64,000 nucleotides of DNA from Spirodela intermedia. Lineage: Eukaryota; Streptophyta; Magnoliopsida; Alismatales; Araceae. A model generated the notes under the pieces. The model saw nothing but the letters and a program-made list of their open reading frames with translations, did no database searches and was not told the origin of the DNA. Positions 23,733-36,974 of this stretch are shown here, piece after piece (within the stretch, counting starts at the first letter, position 1; each line of letters begins with the position of its first letter). The stretch lies in NCBI GenBank assembly GCA_902729315.2, contig LR746269.1, forward strand, positions 7,166,231 through 7,230,230. Reading direction: 5' to 3'. The translations under genes and the position numbers were made by a program.

Positions 23733-26400
23733 TTATCCTTGATTTTTTTAGAAAATAATATTAAATTTATAGATAAAGAATCAAGATATTAATATAATTA
23801 TTGCATGCACAATTAATTTCAAACCTTTAGATATGACCATAGTCCATTCAATTCAATGTTCCACCCTAGATTTGGAGTTCAATCTAGTCAAATAGATGAT
23901 ACTTTTTATGATATAAATGTATGAAGAGATATATCACATTAATGATAGGATGAGGAGCGTTGGAGATATGTTAGACTATATAGCTGAAAATGTAGAACAA
24001 CCTATGGAGCAAAATACTAAATTTATCTAATTTTTTCAATCTATGATGGAAAATTTGAGAACTAATATATCAAATAATCAAATATTTATAATAATCAAAT
24101 ATTCTCTTCACCTATATTAGAGAGTTGTAATATTCAAAATCAGTTTTCATATCCTCCAATATAAGATTGAAACATCAACCCCCAAGCATCAACATTTTAG
24201 AGGAAGCATGGAGAATGTAGATGAGCCATTAGAAGTAAATGAGAATACTATGGCTGAAAATATAGTAACTGAAAATTTGAGTAATATAACTTACTACTCA
24301 TGATTAATGAACGAATATAGTGAGGATGATGAAGAGGTAGACCCCTTAAATGAAGAAATAGTAGTTAATTATGAAATAATTATTCAAATTTAAGTAGAAG
24401 GGAGTAAAGGCACAAATAAAGAAAATAGATTTCAAGTGATGAAAAATTAGCTAATTTGGGAGATGTAGGAGATAAAAGTAAGAAATTCAATCAGTATTTT
24501 TGAGCAATAGATTTTGACAGTGATGATGATGATGTATATCACATAGAAAAATTAGAACATGATAGCTCTTGGGAGGATGAAGAATTTGATGAATTGACAA
24601 ATAAAAATTTAGAAAAAGAGTTGACTCAACTAATGAGGAGAAACAAAATTGATGAATATGAACCAAGAAATAATTTGAGAGGAGAAAATTTGAATTTGAA
24701 TGATTCCATTGAATTTGAAATTAAAGTAGACAATTCTCCCATCCTAAAAACTCCACAACCCCATAGAAGGGTGGATCTTACAAATAAAAAAAATTCACTA
24801 ATAAATGGGTTAGTAGAGAAATTACATATATCATTTTGGATAAAAAATGGTTAAGTTAGATATGAGCTAATTTGAAAATCATATGGCATATCAGATTTCA
24901 TAGTGAATTAATAGAAAATATTTATTAATGAATGGGAGCCTTAAAAAATGAGATAAAAATGAGGAGAGGTTCTTTTCAAAATGAAATATTAATTTTGAGA
25001 TTTTTTTTGTTAATTTCTATTTTTATTTTGATGGAAGTATTTCAAGGAATATTGACTGAATATTTTCTATTGTTGTAAACAAAATTCAGCAAATTTATAA
25101 TTTATAAATACTAGAAAATAAGCCAAGTTAGGATAATTTAATTTTATAGGGGTTTTCCAGCTTGAATGCTAGGAAGATAAGAAATTAGCTAATTATATTT
25201 ATAATTTCCATTTGATAGACTAATTTTTTAGAATTTTTATTTTCAAAAATTAAAAAAAAATAAAAGAAGAAATTGTGACTTATAACATTAGCCGTTATCA
25301 GCCTACGAAGAACACCCCCAAATTCGAGTTGTTGGAAATATGTCGACTCGTATTTCTCAAAATCAAAGTCAAAATACTTAGAAATAAACTTGGATTTGAA
25401 AATAGAAATTATTCTAAACACAATGTAGAACTGAATGGAACTTTTTATAAATTAAAAAGAAAGTAAAATCATGCTAAGGTTCAAGTTTTACGGAAGAATG
25501 GGTGGAATGGTTGACGATCAAATTTCTGCCCAAATTTGATAGATTTGTGCAGGCAAGGTGCACCAAATGGATTCCTACACAATCTCTAGTCGATAAATGA
25601 CAATCCCAACAGTTGTCACTTGCTGGAACTAGTTGACAGTAGTGGTTGGACTCCGAGTGTGCCATGGTGTTCGGAGAAGGATCCTCAGAAGAAATTCTTC
25701 GTTGTTTGTATCCAGTGAAGAATGGGACAAGTTCGTGGATGAAGTTTAGCTTCGTAGAGAAGTCAAAAAGAAATCCATCGTTTGTATCTAACAGATGTTT
25801 GGGCGAATTCAGTGTTCGTTGCCACTGGAGGAGAGAGAAAATGGTTGTGGAGAGTGATAGATTGATCGAAGATGCCCCATCCTTCCTCCTCCCAATGTTT
25901 TTCAATCTTCTTGTGCAATAATTCTGTCGATTTCATTGAATCATCTGCCAAACTTCTTGCTGTATCGTTACATCTGTTGTTGATGTGGAAAACCTAAAAA
26001 AAGAAATTAGTCTCATATTTTAATTTTATTATTATTATATTATTATTTATCATAATAAGCTCAGAAAAAATCAAGAAATAAATGCAATTAACATAGAAAC
26101 ATTTTGATAATAATATTAACCATTGGAAAAACCTATCAAAATATTTCATCATCAATTTCATCATGTAATTTCTAGAAATTAACAATATAACCATATAAAT
26201 AAGTTTAATATCATTTTTTCTATATTACAAGAATTTATAAATATTTCTTTAAGATTACATAATAAAATATAAAATATTAAGTATTTTATCATGTAATTAA
26301 TGAGAGTTATCAAATATATATGAAGAACATAAAATTATGCTAAATTTGAAAAAGAATATTATGAAACGTATCTTGAGAAAAAAATATATTTTGATTGCCA
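23733..26400. other. AT-rich unassigned region, probably decayed retroelement
   Basis: I recognise no gene. At 24240-24850 the plus strand carries several short open pieces rich in Asp, Glu, Lys and Asn (the longest is 24594-24854), which suggests the remains of one coding region, possibly gag-like, but no motif identifies it. At 25474-25921 both strands are open for 90-140 codons without a family signature. 25990-26400 is AT-rich with no feature. Confidence 0.4.
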
Positions 26401-27690
26401 TATATCATCTCACAAGATGATCTAAGTTATGTCTACCTAAATGATGGCGAGGGGGACTCGTCTCCATCAGCTCAGGAGACACCAACAGTCTGAGTTCAGC
26501 CCGATCGAAGTGCGAAGATGAAGGAGCATGGCTTTCGCTACACGGCCTAGCCCTTTAGGACAACGACATTCCACCTCCGCGACGACGACGAGCTTGAGCT
26601 CACCCTTATCTTTCTTTGTGTTTTCACGTGACTTGTTGGGCCTCGTGTTTGTGTGTTGGCGGGCCCAATTCTATGTGTGTATTGTTGTTTGTGTCTCCCT
26701 TTCTTTAGGGTTTTATTGGGTCTCTCTTTTGAGGCCCAATTAAAACCATAAGGGGGGGGGACCTAGGCTTCTTTCCTTTTTGGGCTTCTTTTGGGGCTTA
26801 TTTGGGTCTTCATTTGAGGCCCACTTAAGCACTATACGAGGGCCCTCCTCTTTCTCCTTTTAGGAGAGCTTATTGAGTCTCTCTTTTAGAGGCCCAATAA
26901 GCCCCTCTTGTAGCCTTTTGTGGCTTAAGGGCTTGAGGGCCTCAAGTGGCCCACCTCCCCTTAACCCACTTGTGGGCCCCATATAAGGCGAGGTAGGACC
27001 CCCCCTCAAGAGAGCGCCGTATTTTTGAGAGAGATTATCGTTTTGTGAGTACCTTCTTCGTGATCTAGGATAGGGAGGGAAGGAGGAAGAGGAAGGCCGT
27101 CGATACCCCATTCGAGGACATCGTTCCTCGTGACGCTGCTGCCCGAGAAGTCCCGCCGCCGGCCATCTCATTGCCGCCCGGGAGTTCGCCGCCGTCACCG
27201 GACGAAATGGTCGCGGTTGCCGCTGCAGCCGCCGCCGCCTCTGCTGGAACCCCGTCACGCCGTCGTGACGAAAGAGGCTCGCTTCGCCTCCCTACGAGCC
27301 GTCGCCGAGCACTCCGCCGGAGTCTCTCGACTCCTGGTTCGACTGCCGCCTCTTCCTTCGGAACTCCACCCCAAACTCGCCGGGGCCGCCCTCCGCCGCT
27401 CCGCCCAATCGCTGGCCGTTCGCCGACGAACGCCAACCTGCCGCCGACGTCGGGAGAGACCCTGCAGCCGTGCCGACGAGCCAGAACCAGTCCAAGCTCC
27501 TCACAGGCCCCCGCCGGAGTTTCCCGACGCTCCGCCGCCGTCGCGCCGTTTCCGGTGCCACTTAGACCAGGAGAGCTCAACCCTCACTGGTATCGTCGGC
27601 CGGATCGTCTCCTTCCTCTGCTCCGCTTCCCGGCGCCACCAGAGAGGGCCGATCCTTCCGGCGACGGTTGGGTCTCCGCCCAACCGCCGC

Positions 27691-27930
27691 CGACGCTCGG
27701 CATTCCCGCCGAAGCGCCGCTGACGCTCGGCATTCCGGCCGAAGCGCCGCTGACGCTCGGCATTCCGGCCGAAGCGCCGCTGACGCTCGGCATTCCGGCC
27801 GAAGCGCCGCTGACGCTCGGCCTTCCCGCCGAAGCGCCGCCGACGCTCGACATTCCCGCCAAAGCGCCGCTGACGCTCGGCATTCCTGCCGAAGCGCCGC
27901 AGACGCTCGGCCTTCCCGCCGAAGCGCTGC
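27691..27930. repeat. Tandem repeat, 8 units of exactly 30 bp
   Basis: The unit is close to TGACGCTCGGCATTCCGGCC plus GAAGCGCCGC. Units 2 to 4 are identical and the outer units differ by one to five bases. Because the period is divisible by three, every frame stays open through the array. Confidence 0.9.
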
Positions 27931-28029
27931 CGCCACGATCGCCCCGCGCGCCGGCTCCTGCGGTCCGCGCGCCCACCCGGCGCCACCGCCCGCGTGCCCT
28001 AGGGCACGCCGCGCGGCTTGCCGCGCGCA

Positions 28030-28143
28030 CCCGCTAGCGTGCCCTTCGGCCCACCAGCGGGCCCACGCCCGCTAGCGTGCCCTTCGGCCCACCAGTGGGC
28101 CCACGCCCGCTAGCATGCCCTTCGGCCCACCTGCAGGCCCACG
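28030..28143. repeat. Tandem repeat, 3 units of about 38 bp
   Basis: The unit begins CCCGCTAGCGTGCCCTTCGG and ends in GGGCCCACG. Units two and three carry a few substitutions. Confidence 0.85.
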
Positions 28144-28662
28144 CCCACGCCGACTGTGCCACGCCCTAAGACGACGACTTCTGCGACTCTCGACTAGGAC
28201 CGATCGTCGACGCTGAGCATCTTTTCACCGGATGCCTCTGCCTTCGTCGAATCTCTGCTCCGTCACGACCCGCCGGGCTATGCAGCCCCAAAAGTTAGCC
28301 CCGTACCCCTTCTTACTTAAGTTTAATTATCTTTCAAAGGGTTTTCTCGGGGGGAGCACATAGACAGGATAGGACAGGTTATCGGATCGTGACTTCCAAT
28401 GCTGTGCCAGACTCGTCACAGTTCGTGAGTTGCAGCCCTAGGCTACCTCACGACGATCGTTCCGCCGTCTGTCTGGACGTGGACCGAGAGGGCCTCACAC
28501 TTACCATCGTCGAGTGTTTCCCTAGGTTGTCCTAAGTTGATCATGCATATTGGTATGCCTGCTTGTACTTAAGTTACGTGGTCAGACCTAGAGTCTAGGG
28601 TTCAGACATTTTTGTCGGATCGGTCTGACTACCCCATCCCGGGTCTCGAGTATCATTGATCA

Positions 28663-30092
28663 GGTACAAGGGCAGAAATAGAGTTCCACCTGGCAATTCT
28701 TACGTAAGCAATTACAAACGATTTAATTGATCAAATTCAGATATGTAAAAGTCGGAAGAATTGTAATTGAATGAAATATATATTGGCAAATTTAAATCAC
28801 AAAATTATCACTAAATGAAGCGTAAATTAAGTTGAAAGCAGGAGAACATAGTTTCAACATCGTGGTGGCGATGTGTTAGTGATGCACGAGAATCCTAAGC
28901 GTTCGGGAGGATCATCGTGTAGTGTCCATGACCTTGAAAGCTCTTCTTGGACAAGGACGATGTGGGTAATCTCTAGATCTCTTTGCGAAGTTTAGAGATC
29001 AATGAAATGGGTTGTCAAATCGTCTCCAGCAGCTGTCACTTGGCGAAGTGGAAAAACAACTTTGTGGCTATCTGGCGGCTATCACTTGACAGAGAGGAGT
29101 TAGATGAAGGTGGGGCACATGTTAGGGAGCTTCATCCTCAAGTCCACGCAGCAAGAGGAGGCTCTTCATCGTATCTAGTATGCTCTCAGGAGGTGGCGAC
29201 TCGTCTCTCAACGGAACGTCCTCTTCTCGATGATGTCTTGTTCGTTGATCAAGTGGAGATGATTTACTCGATATATTCACGATCCTTTTATCACAAATTA
29301 TTTTAACAATTTTAGTAACAATATTCCACAAATCGCATTGATGAGATTTTCGTCGATGATCAAGTAATTCTGACGGCTTAATTCTTCACTAGCGATATGT
29401 AGGAAAGTCACGATTTAATCAGATAAAAATAAGAGTTTTGCCTCTAGGAGGATTCGAATCCGTGCCGATTACTCACTTGTATGAGAAAGATTGAAATAAG
29501 TACTCTAATGCCCTTATGAAGTGACATGGTATATCTTTGTTATAAAGAAGGGGTATTTTAGGTATTAAAATCTTCAAACCCTTTCGAGGGAAGGTGTGAC
29601 GCGGATTTAGTCCCACATCGCTTGTGTGTCGAAGTTCGGGACGAATATATAGTAATATTACATTTGCAAGCAATGAGTCCCTTTCACCCGCATGTACGAC
29701 CACTCCTTGCCTCACGATCGGTTGACCACACACATGTATGACCACTGGTGATGTGGAAGGGGGGTGGCACACACGTGCCCCCATTAGTCTATAGACACTT
29801 GAGCCCCTACTCACAATTCCTCTCTAATTGCGCTTCCGACCCACTTGTAGGCCCGGCTAGTAGATGGGTCCCCTCCTTTTTCTATCTTTTTATTTTATTT
29901 TATTTTTCTTCAATTATCTCAAAAATTAGATTATAAAAATTATATAAATTCACATAATTAGCTAAAAAATCACATTAATCAACTTAAAATCACTTTTCAT
30001 ACTTTCACACAAATATAAGTTTATTTATCATAAGATAAGGCTAAAAATATATTATTTATTAATTATTAACTCATGATAATGATGACTTATTA
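28663..30092 (-). repeat. LTR-X copy, minus orientation, truncated at its far end
   Basis: Matches the reverse complement of LTR-X from the GGGCAGAAATAGAG point to the terminus GACTTATTA at 30092. About 330-430 bp of the other end are missing. To the right, COP-2 gag resumes at once. Open stretches at 28983-29306 and 29473-29814 lie inside it and are not genes. Confidence 0.7.
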
Positions 30093-31030
30093 GCATCTAA
30101 GATCAATGATGGAGAAAACAAATTACATGTCATGTGCTACAAAGAATCTTAGAGTCTCATTGGAGGAGCCTATGTCGCTAGATGTCTTGGCTGATGTCAA
30201 CCTTTAGTCCTATTAGCACTCTAATAGGGTTTATCTCCAAGGTTGATGTTCCATCTAGAGTTGGCATGATGGCAAGAAGAACTTGACCTCTTGATTGAAG
30301 ACACTCTTGAGCTTGTAGCATTTGTGAGGAGAATGTCACGCCCTCCTAGAATTGGTGTACCATAGGTTGTCCTTGTGTTCGCCCTTCTTTACTCCTACAC
30401 TTGGTTAGTGTGTTGGACCTCCTCCTTCTCTATGCTTAACCACAAATGCAGTGTTATTTGTGTTTGAATTTGATCATACTCAAGATTAAGGCCACTGAGG
30501 AATTTGTAAATCTGATCAATCTTAATGTATTTCTTGAAAAAGGTTATATATTGTGGATCTATTGTGATAATTGGCTTATATGGATCAATTTTGAGCCATA
30601 GACACTCTAACTCAATCACATATTTTTAACTGATTTTGTGGTATATGTTACACTCATAACATTTGATAGAAGTCAAAAAGTTTGCTGTCCATAAAGTTCA
30701 TTTGAAAATGCTTTGTTAGCTTTTTCCCAAATATCTCTTACAGTCAAAAGATACAAATAATTTTGCATTAATTTCTAAGGTTATGGTGCTCACGAGCCAT
30801 GACTTAATTATAACATCCTCTTTATTCCATAGCCTAAATCATACATCTCTTGATTCAAGTGCTAGATCTAAGATGTGGTCTACTTTTATTTTGTCAGAAT
30901 CAGCTCAATGAACTCACTCACTCCATTAGAGTAAGTTATTGTCATTCAATTTGAATTTACTCAAAATGTTTGCAACTCTAAGGCATATTTGATTATATTA
31001 ACAATCTAAGGTACTAAAGAAGCTATATTT
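30093..31030 (-). pseudogene. copia gag relic (COP-2)
   Basis: Similar along its length to 2815-3890. The minus-strand open piece 30395-30619 reads IYKFLSGLNLEYDQIQTQI and a PSIEE-like sequence (LSIEKEEVQ), which matches the UBN2/retrotransposon gag pattern of copia (FLxGLNxEYDxIRxQIL...LPS..E). It is degenerate. Confidence 0.7.
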
Positions 31031-32755
31031 TCTAAATTTTGTGGCATATCTTGGTTCCCTAAGTTGGTGGGGTAAGACTCCTGTCCATTTTCCCCTCTCG
31101 AGCTTTGTCCTCTCTCCTTCAGCTGCTACATCAGCTTATTTAAGACTTCTTCTCCCATCCATATTTTTGGATAATCAATATACCATAGAATTTGTATGAA
31201 AGTACTGGAGAAGGACAACATGTTCAATAAAAATTTGAGCAAAAATTAACTTACTGTATGCTATTTTAATTCAGTAAAAGATAGTACTCATAAATCAAAA
31301 AGGCATGGATGGAATTTAATGTCGTGCTGAAATAAACTGAAACAAGGTAAAACAAGAGATCTAGATGGACTGAAAATAACTGGCATAAAATAAAATTCAG
31401 CAGAACAAAAAGAAAGTATTTATAGATTTTTAGAATTTCAAATATAGAACAAAGAACTAACAAAATTGATGCCCATTGAAATCAAAATGAAATGTAGTAC
31501 TATGCATAGTTCTATATTATGATTTTTTTTTTTGGTTTTTAAAGAACGATGGAAATAAATTGTAAGAACACAAATGTGCTTAAAATCAGAATCCTTCAAA
31601 ATTAATATAAATCACCAATTGTGAAAATTCTCCCGGGCAATGGCACCAAAAAATTAATAGCTCTTAAGTCTCTATTATTTATAAACTGATTTTTACAAGA
31701 ATAGTTTTTTGATGAATTAGAGGAAAACCAGGTCGAACACAAGGAGAGTTTTGAATTAGTTGATGTATATTAATTAATAATCATATTCTGATTTGTTTAC
31801 TCTCTGAAATCTAGCAGCCATGAATACAAATATTTAATGCACATTGAGAGGAAGATTTCTCTCAAGGTTCAACTGGCTACCTTGTAAGTAAATTACAGAT
31901 AACCGGTAGGGATGATTCCCCACTTCCTTCAACAACTTTGACTATTCAAAATCGACGAGACAAAGGGGGGTAGAATTTCACAAAATTTAGATTGTATTAA
32001 CTAGGATAAAAAAAGTTTGATTACATAAATCAAAGGAACAAAACGAAAATGATTTCTCCCTCTTGTTTTGACAGATGTGGGGAGAGAATAGCGGCCTCAC
32101 ATAGGGGCATCTTTGGTTGATCCTCTTCTTTTTGTGCCAAGGGAGGAGACCCACGATCATTGCCAGTGCAGTTATCACCAAAAGGGGGGGAAGGGACGAG
32201 CTGGCCCACCTATGGTGTGCTGTGGGTGGCTCCAAGGGAGAGAGGAGGAGCAAGCCATCCCTATGGTAAAAAAGGGACAGACCAAAGGAAGAAAAGAGGA
32301 ATGAGAGGGCTGATCGTGAATGAGGGTTTCTCAGCCAGCAGCTGGTCCTCTTTTGGAATCATATGCCCTACTGTAGACATACCCTTTATGCCCCTCTCTA
32401 TGTAAAAATAACAAGTCAATTTTACAGTTTTAACTTTTTATGTTCACTAATTTTTCAATAGTCCATGATGAAACTAAGAAAATATGTATGCTCATGCTCA
32501 TGCATCATAATTATCTATTAATCATCTTTCCTCCAACAACTATTAATCATATACTTCTCTTCTCATTTATCTTGATGTTCTCATCCTAGTAGAAAATAGG
32601 AAAATGATACAATTTAGAAACCATCATGTGAAAATGCAGAAGTAGAATAGTAAATGTGTACTCATCATATTTCTATATTACTAAGGAATTAAATATTAAT
32701 CTTCTCGCCCCTTTACTATAATGATTGCTCAAATTATCAAGCCCCAATGAAATAG
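31031..32755 (-). mobile_element. Gypsy-like retroelement end: PBS and probable LTR (minus strand)
   Basis: At 31631-31650 the minus strand reads TTTGGTGCCATTGCCCGGGA, close to the TGGCGCCGTTGCCGGGGA primer-binding site of Tat/Ogre-type gypsy elements. The region to the right (about 31655-32755) is then expected to be the 5' LTR, but I could not fix its outer end. To the left (31031-31630) lies possible leader sequence without genes. The open stretches at 31987-32253 and 32113-32405 have no signature. Confidence 0.45.
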
Positions 32756-32778
32756 ATTATTGAGGATGATCCATTAAC

Positions 32779-32857
32779 CTTCACAGTGGGAAGGAGAAAA
32801 TATGGTGACAAGTAGGAGGGCAAAGCTGAAGCACATGAGGGTGACTGAGGGAGCCAT
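32779..32857 (-). pseudogene. DUF7731-type exon 1 only, block A2
   Basis: The 79-nt exon is intact: it encodes MAPSVTLMCFSFALLLVTIF with the same donor position as the intact genes. Everything downstream is missing because unrelated retroelement sequence lies directly to the left. The upstream TATA box is mutated. Substitutions against the other copies are mostly C-to-T or G-to-A. Confidence 0.75.
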
Positions 32858-34167
32858 CTCAAACCTTTTCCCACTGCCGAACTATTGCTCCTTCATAGGT
32901 AGAAACGTCGTCTCTTGCATATTTAAATACTCCCAAGGAAGAAGGCCACTATTGATACAATAGTGTCCTTCTTTGGGAGTAATTTCTGGTTTCCAGGTCA
33001 ACTCGCTAAAACTTTGAGAGAAAAATTCACCTAAAAATTTACAGGAGAGGATACCACGCATGGGATTGACAAGCTGCACGCCATGTGCCCATTGAGGCGT
33101 TGAAAATTGTTGCTTGAATGGTGGCTTAGTGGAGGGAAGTAGGTCAACTTTGAAAACAGCTGGTGTGGTGATGGAAAAGGCATTTACACGAATCATATCT
33201 TACAAATTTGACATTTGGAGCATTGTATCTTGATATTAATCTAAATGTGGAACTCCCATCAGGATATTATCTGACCTCCATTTTGAGTGCATCATTTGAG
33301 TGATCACAATTTACTTAGTCTTCCTTTCTATTCAAGAACATGAATGATCTTATGAATCCCATGGTACTCAAATGGGTGGTTTTGCAAAAATGTCTAGGGC
33401 TATGATGCATAAAGGACATTCTATCAGCGCATTAAAATATTTAAATGCGAGTACATTTGATTATAAAAGTCTGATATTTATGCAAAAAATCGTATTATTA
33501 ATCTTCCTACGTCATAATCTAACATTTATTGAGAACTTTCATGCTCATCAAGGCCCATGCTCACATAATTTGCATGAAAATACTTTGAAGGATTGTCTAT
33601 TTCATATATTATCATAGGATGGAAAGTCTTGAACATTTTTGTTCTCGAATTTATTTATTTTGTAGCAATTTTTTTGCATACCTTATTTAAATGTTCCATA
33701 TCCAAACAAATTTAAAGTTTATTTATTAACTCAAGTGAAAATTGTGATCTATCATTTCTTCATGAAATTAAGGAGGGAAACATTTATCTTAGAACTTTTT
33801 TTTATTAACTTTAGTTAAATTGCATATTTAAAAAATATGACATGAAAGCATTTTTATTATCATTAATTTCTTTGAAGCTTTGTCAAATAGGGTGACCATA
33901 AGTTGGCCAAATGGAACTTCTACAACATCAGCAATTAATTACTTTAAAGTGATTAGACTATTAATACAAAATAGAATTTTTAAGTTATATATTTTTCTTG
34001 TGATTCTTCATCCTTGTCATTATCACTTTACTTAAGACTTTGGGATTAATTCCTAAAAATATATCTAATTGTCAATTATGTATGTTGTAAAATTTTTTAA
34101 ATAAAGAATATGTTAAATGCCACAAAAATATTAAAAAAATACATTTTATGCCTTGATTAAAAAAGAT

Positions 34168-34229
<62 letters not shown>

Positions 34230-34672
34230 ATACTCATTTCTTGTTGACAACCCAAGACACCTTCCCACCATGGAAGAAATCCCTAGTCTCTTGTTGCATA
34301 GATGGTACTTGGGTGGCCAGTTGCCATGAGAGATTTGTGAAGATTGTTTGTCTCGGTAGCAGCCCCGTGTGTAGAAACCTGAGGAAGAGGGTGCATTGAC
34401 ATAATAGTAGTGTCTCTAGATGAAATGGGTAGGTTCCTAAGAGCACAACATTTGAGAAAGAAGTTGTGTCGAGATCTCTCTCTCTCTCTTTGTCTCTCTC
34501 TCTCTATTTTACAGCTTCTAGTAATTTTGCGCACCATGGGAATCAATGTCATCTTCCTCTCCTCTGCTTTGCTCCCTACTTGACCCCAGGTGTTTGGAAG
34601 TTGGGAAATGGTCGAAGAAGTGAAGCTTGACACATGACCCATCAAATGGGGTCACAAATCTCCTACGAGCCC
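32858..34672. other. Block A2 intergenic region (divergent spacer duplicate)
   Basis: It is alignable by eye with 5610-7775 and 48649-50611 over its length. No gene. It contains a (TC)n tract at 34170-34227 and the remnant of the PLIP 5'-untranslated sequence. It is strongly depleted in CG dinucleotides against A1 and B2. Confidence 0.6.
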
Positions 34673-34711
34673 ATAGATAGTCCTTACTTTCAGGCTTCTT
34701 CAAGCCTCATA

Positions 34712-36458
34712 AGAATGTTAGTTAAAGCTAGATTTTTGTGTTTTAACTAGTTTTATTATTTGATTTTATTTTTTTAACTTGTAGAATAAATATAAGATAC
34801 ATTGTTAATTTTAAAAGTCTGAAGTTAAAATACTTGGCATAATTTTTTATTAAAAGAATAAAATATAAAAACTCTTCGGCCTACTAACAAGTCGGCACTT
34901 AGTAGTTGACTTGGAGGGGGGCAGCAGTCGAGTGGGTAGACCCAGACTAGGGGAGCCACGAGCTGGGCTTGAGTGGCAAAGGCCTCGCTTGGTGCATGTG
35001 TGCGTCACTCCCCTTCCACGTCCTAGTGGCCAACTAGTCGTGGGGCGAGCGCCTATACACACATGCACGTGCGAGGGTGGACCACCTTTTTGTCTTCTCC
35101 CAAGATGGTCCTAGAGATTATTTTATTTTGGGAGAAGGGATCTCTACTAAGAGAGCGTAGCTTTAGTTTATATTCGACACATGCGTCTAAAATATTTTTG
35201 ATGTGGGATTAAATATTTTCGTTTGTTTCAGCATAGCCATTTGAAGTGCGGTGCGATCTAGCAGTACACAGCGAGCCACATCATTAGATTAGCCATATCC
35301 TATGGCTGATGAACTGCCACGATACTAGATGCGTAAAGTGATCCATCAGTGGTTCGTGAATCTGACGCCAATCAACATGCTCGTGACCTTAAAGGATGAT
35401 CCGATGGCTTAGGATGTGCCATAGTACTAGGGACTTAAGTTATTGGTCGGCAGTGGTTCAGGGCAGGTTGATCCCACGTCGCTCAGAGTGCCATGTGACC
35501 AAACATATATGATCCAGCAGCTCATGAAGTACTGTAATACTGAGAACTTAAGTCCTCACACATCATCATTAGTGACATAAAGATAATAATCAATTGTTGT
35601 TTGGTAAAACAAATATTATCAGTTATCTTTAAAATCTCGACAGTAGTCGTGAATATGGCAACCCCTTCTTCCCTCCTTTTGTGCAATCAACATCTCTGGT
35701 GATCAACAAGTTCGTTCCTTCCTCCCCCAACTGTACTTGAGGCCTTTGACAAGTGGTCAACTCTTCCCTTCTCTCCTCAAACAACAGTGACAATGTGGTC
35801 GACCCCTCTTTCGATGGATCTTTCGGCAAGTGGTGTAGCATTTTTGGACAATACTTCTGTGACTTTCGATGTGGTGTGACATGTTCGGACGAAACCAAGC
35901 CATCACACCGGTGTCTCTAGTTGTCCAAGAGGCAGACTAAACTTGGGCAATGATTTATTTCCTACTTTCAGTATTTACTTACATGCTTTTGTCATTTATT
36001 ATATTTTACGGTAAGTTCTTTCTGTCTCATGCATGTTTCGATTGAAATAAGTAGAACTAATTCAAAACTTGATGAGTGATCTTTGTTCTTCTTTTGAATC
36101 CTCTGAAACTCATCTAAGATCAAGTTAAGATCATTTTCAACTTGTTTTCTATTAATTTTTGCAGTTAAATCTTGATGTATTCACATTCTCAACATTCTAC
36201 AAATAACGAGTATTTTTCTATTTTTGAACCTGAAATCACTGAGATTAAAGGCTAATTAATGAGCATTAACAAACTGAAGACATTTATGGCTGACCTCATG
36301 TCATGTGTGTGAATCTTCGAGCACACATTCATATGAGAATAATGGTCACCGTGAAAACGGGTTGACCGTATTTCTCTCTTTCTTCATTTTTGTTTTATTT
36401 ATCTCTCTCCCTCTCTCGTGAGACCTCTCTTCTCTCTCCGTCTCTCGTAAGATCTCTC

Positions 36459-36519
<61 letters not shown>

Positions 36520-36974
36520 ATCTCCTTCTCTTTCTCTCTCTCGATTGATCTCCCTCTCTCCTCCTCTCTCTTTCTCTCCCTTTCACGAGAGATCTCATCC
36601 ATTCTCTCTCTCTTGAGAGCTTTCTCTTTTCCTCTCTCTTTCTCTCTCTTTCACGAGAGATCTCATACCTTCTCTCTCTCAAGAGAGCTTTCTCTCCTCT
36701 TCTCTCTTTCTCTCACTTTTGTGAGAGATCTCATCTCTTCTCTCTCTCATGAGAGCTTTCTCTCCTCTCTCCTTCTCTCCATTTTGCGAGAGATCTCATC
36801 CCTTCTCTCTCTTGTGATACCTTTCTCTTCTCTTTCTCTTTTAGTCCTTCCTTTTCTCCACTTTCCTTCCTTTATTCTTCTCATCTCATCCTTCTATTTT
36901 TTTTAAAATATTAATAAAATATTAAAATCACTTTATATATAAACTAAATTAGTTTTTATGACAGATTAATCAAT
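34712..36974 (-). mobile_element. Repeat element inserted in PLIP relic (family Y)
   Basis: The insertion interrupts PLIP exon 1 homology without loss on either side. 35380-36350 is the reverse complement of sequence at about 17830-18690, which is itself inserted in COP-2, so this is a dispersed repeat. 34880-35140 resembles the GC-rich middle of LTR-X. A long CT-rich tract fills 36370-36860. I did not find a clear TSD; the flanks are GAATG and CAATA. Confidence 0.5.
36370..36860. repeat. Long CT-rich imperfect repeat tract
   Basis: About 490 bp of TCTC runs with recurring TTTCACGAGAGATCTCAT-like spacers of roughly 60 bp period. The open stretch 36613-36906 is a product of this composition. 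Confidence 0.8.

Larger units (their letters stand above)
26401..28662 (+). repeat. GC-rich repeat-bearing segment, probable LTR or untranslated leader of another retroelement
   Basis: It stands out from its AT-rich surroundings. It contains a TATA-like ATATAAGG at 26981-26988, oligo-G and oligo-C runs, and two tandem repeat arrays (27691-27930 and 28030-28143). Long open stretches on both strands (for example 27171-28037 and 27501-27986 minus) come from the GC richness and the repeat period, a multiple of three. The tail 28280-28660 has the look of an LTR 3' part. The right edge abuts a truncated LTR-X. I cannot assign a family. Confidence 0.4.
15835..31030 (-). mobile_element. Ty1/copia retrotransposon COP-2, interrupted by nested insertions
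   Basis: A minus-strand copia element related to COP-1. In plus coordinates it shows: 3' LTR (15835-16004); a polypurine tract beside it (16005-16018, CT-rich here); RNase H/reverse transcriptase relics, with the YVDD motif at 17793-17804; integrase and GAG-pre-integrase (about 19300-20280); then, after a 9.7-kb nested insertion (20402-30092), gag (30093-31030). The join can be read because COP-1 carries the uninterrupted order around 2660-2830. Another repeat, related to 34712-36974, sits at about 17835-18860. All frames are broken. Confidence 0.75.

Noticed and set aside
27171-28037. 288-codon open reading frame on the plus strand, and several long ones on the minus strand
   Set aside because: They arise from high GC content and 30-bp repeats that keep all frames open; no start context, domain or codon pattern favours one of them.
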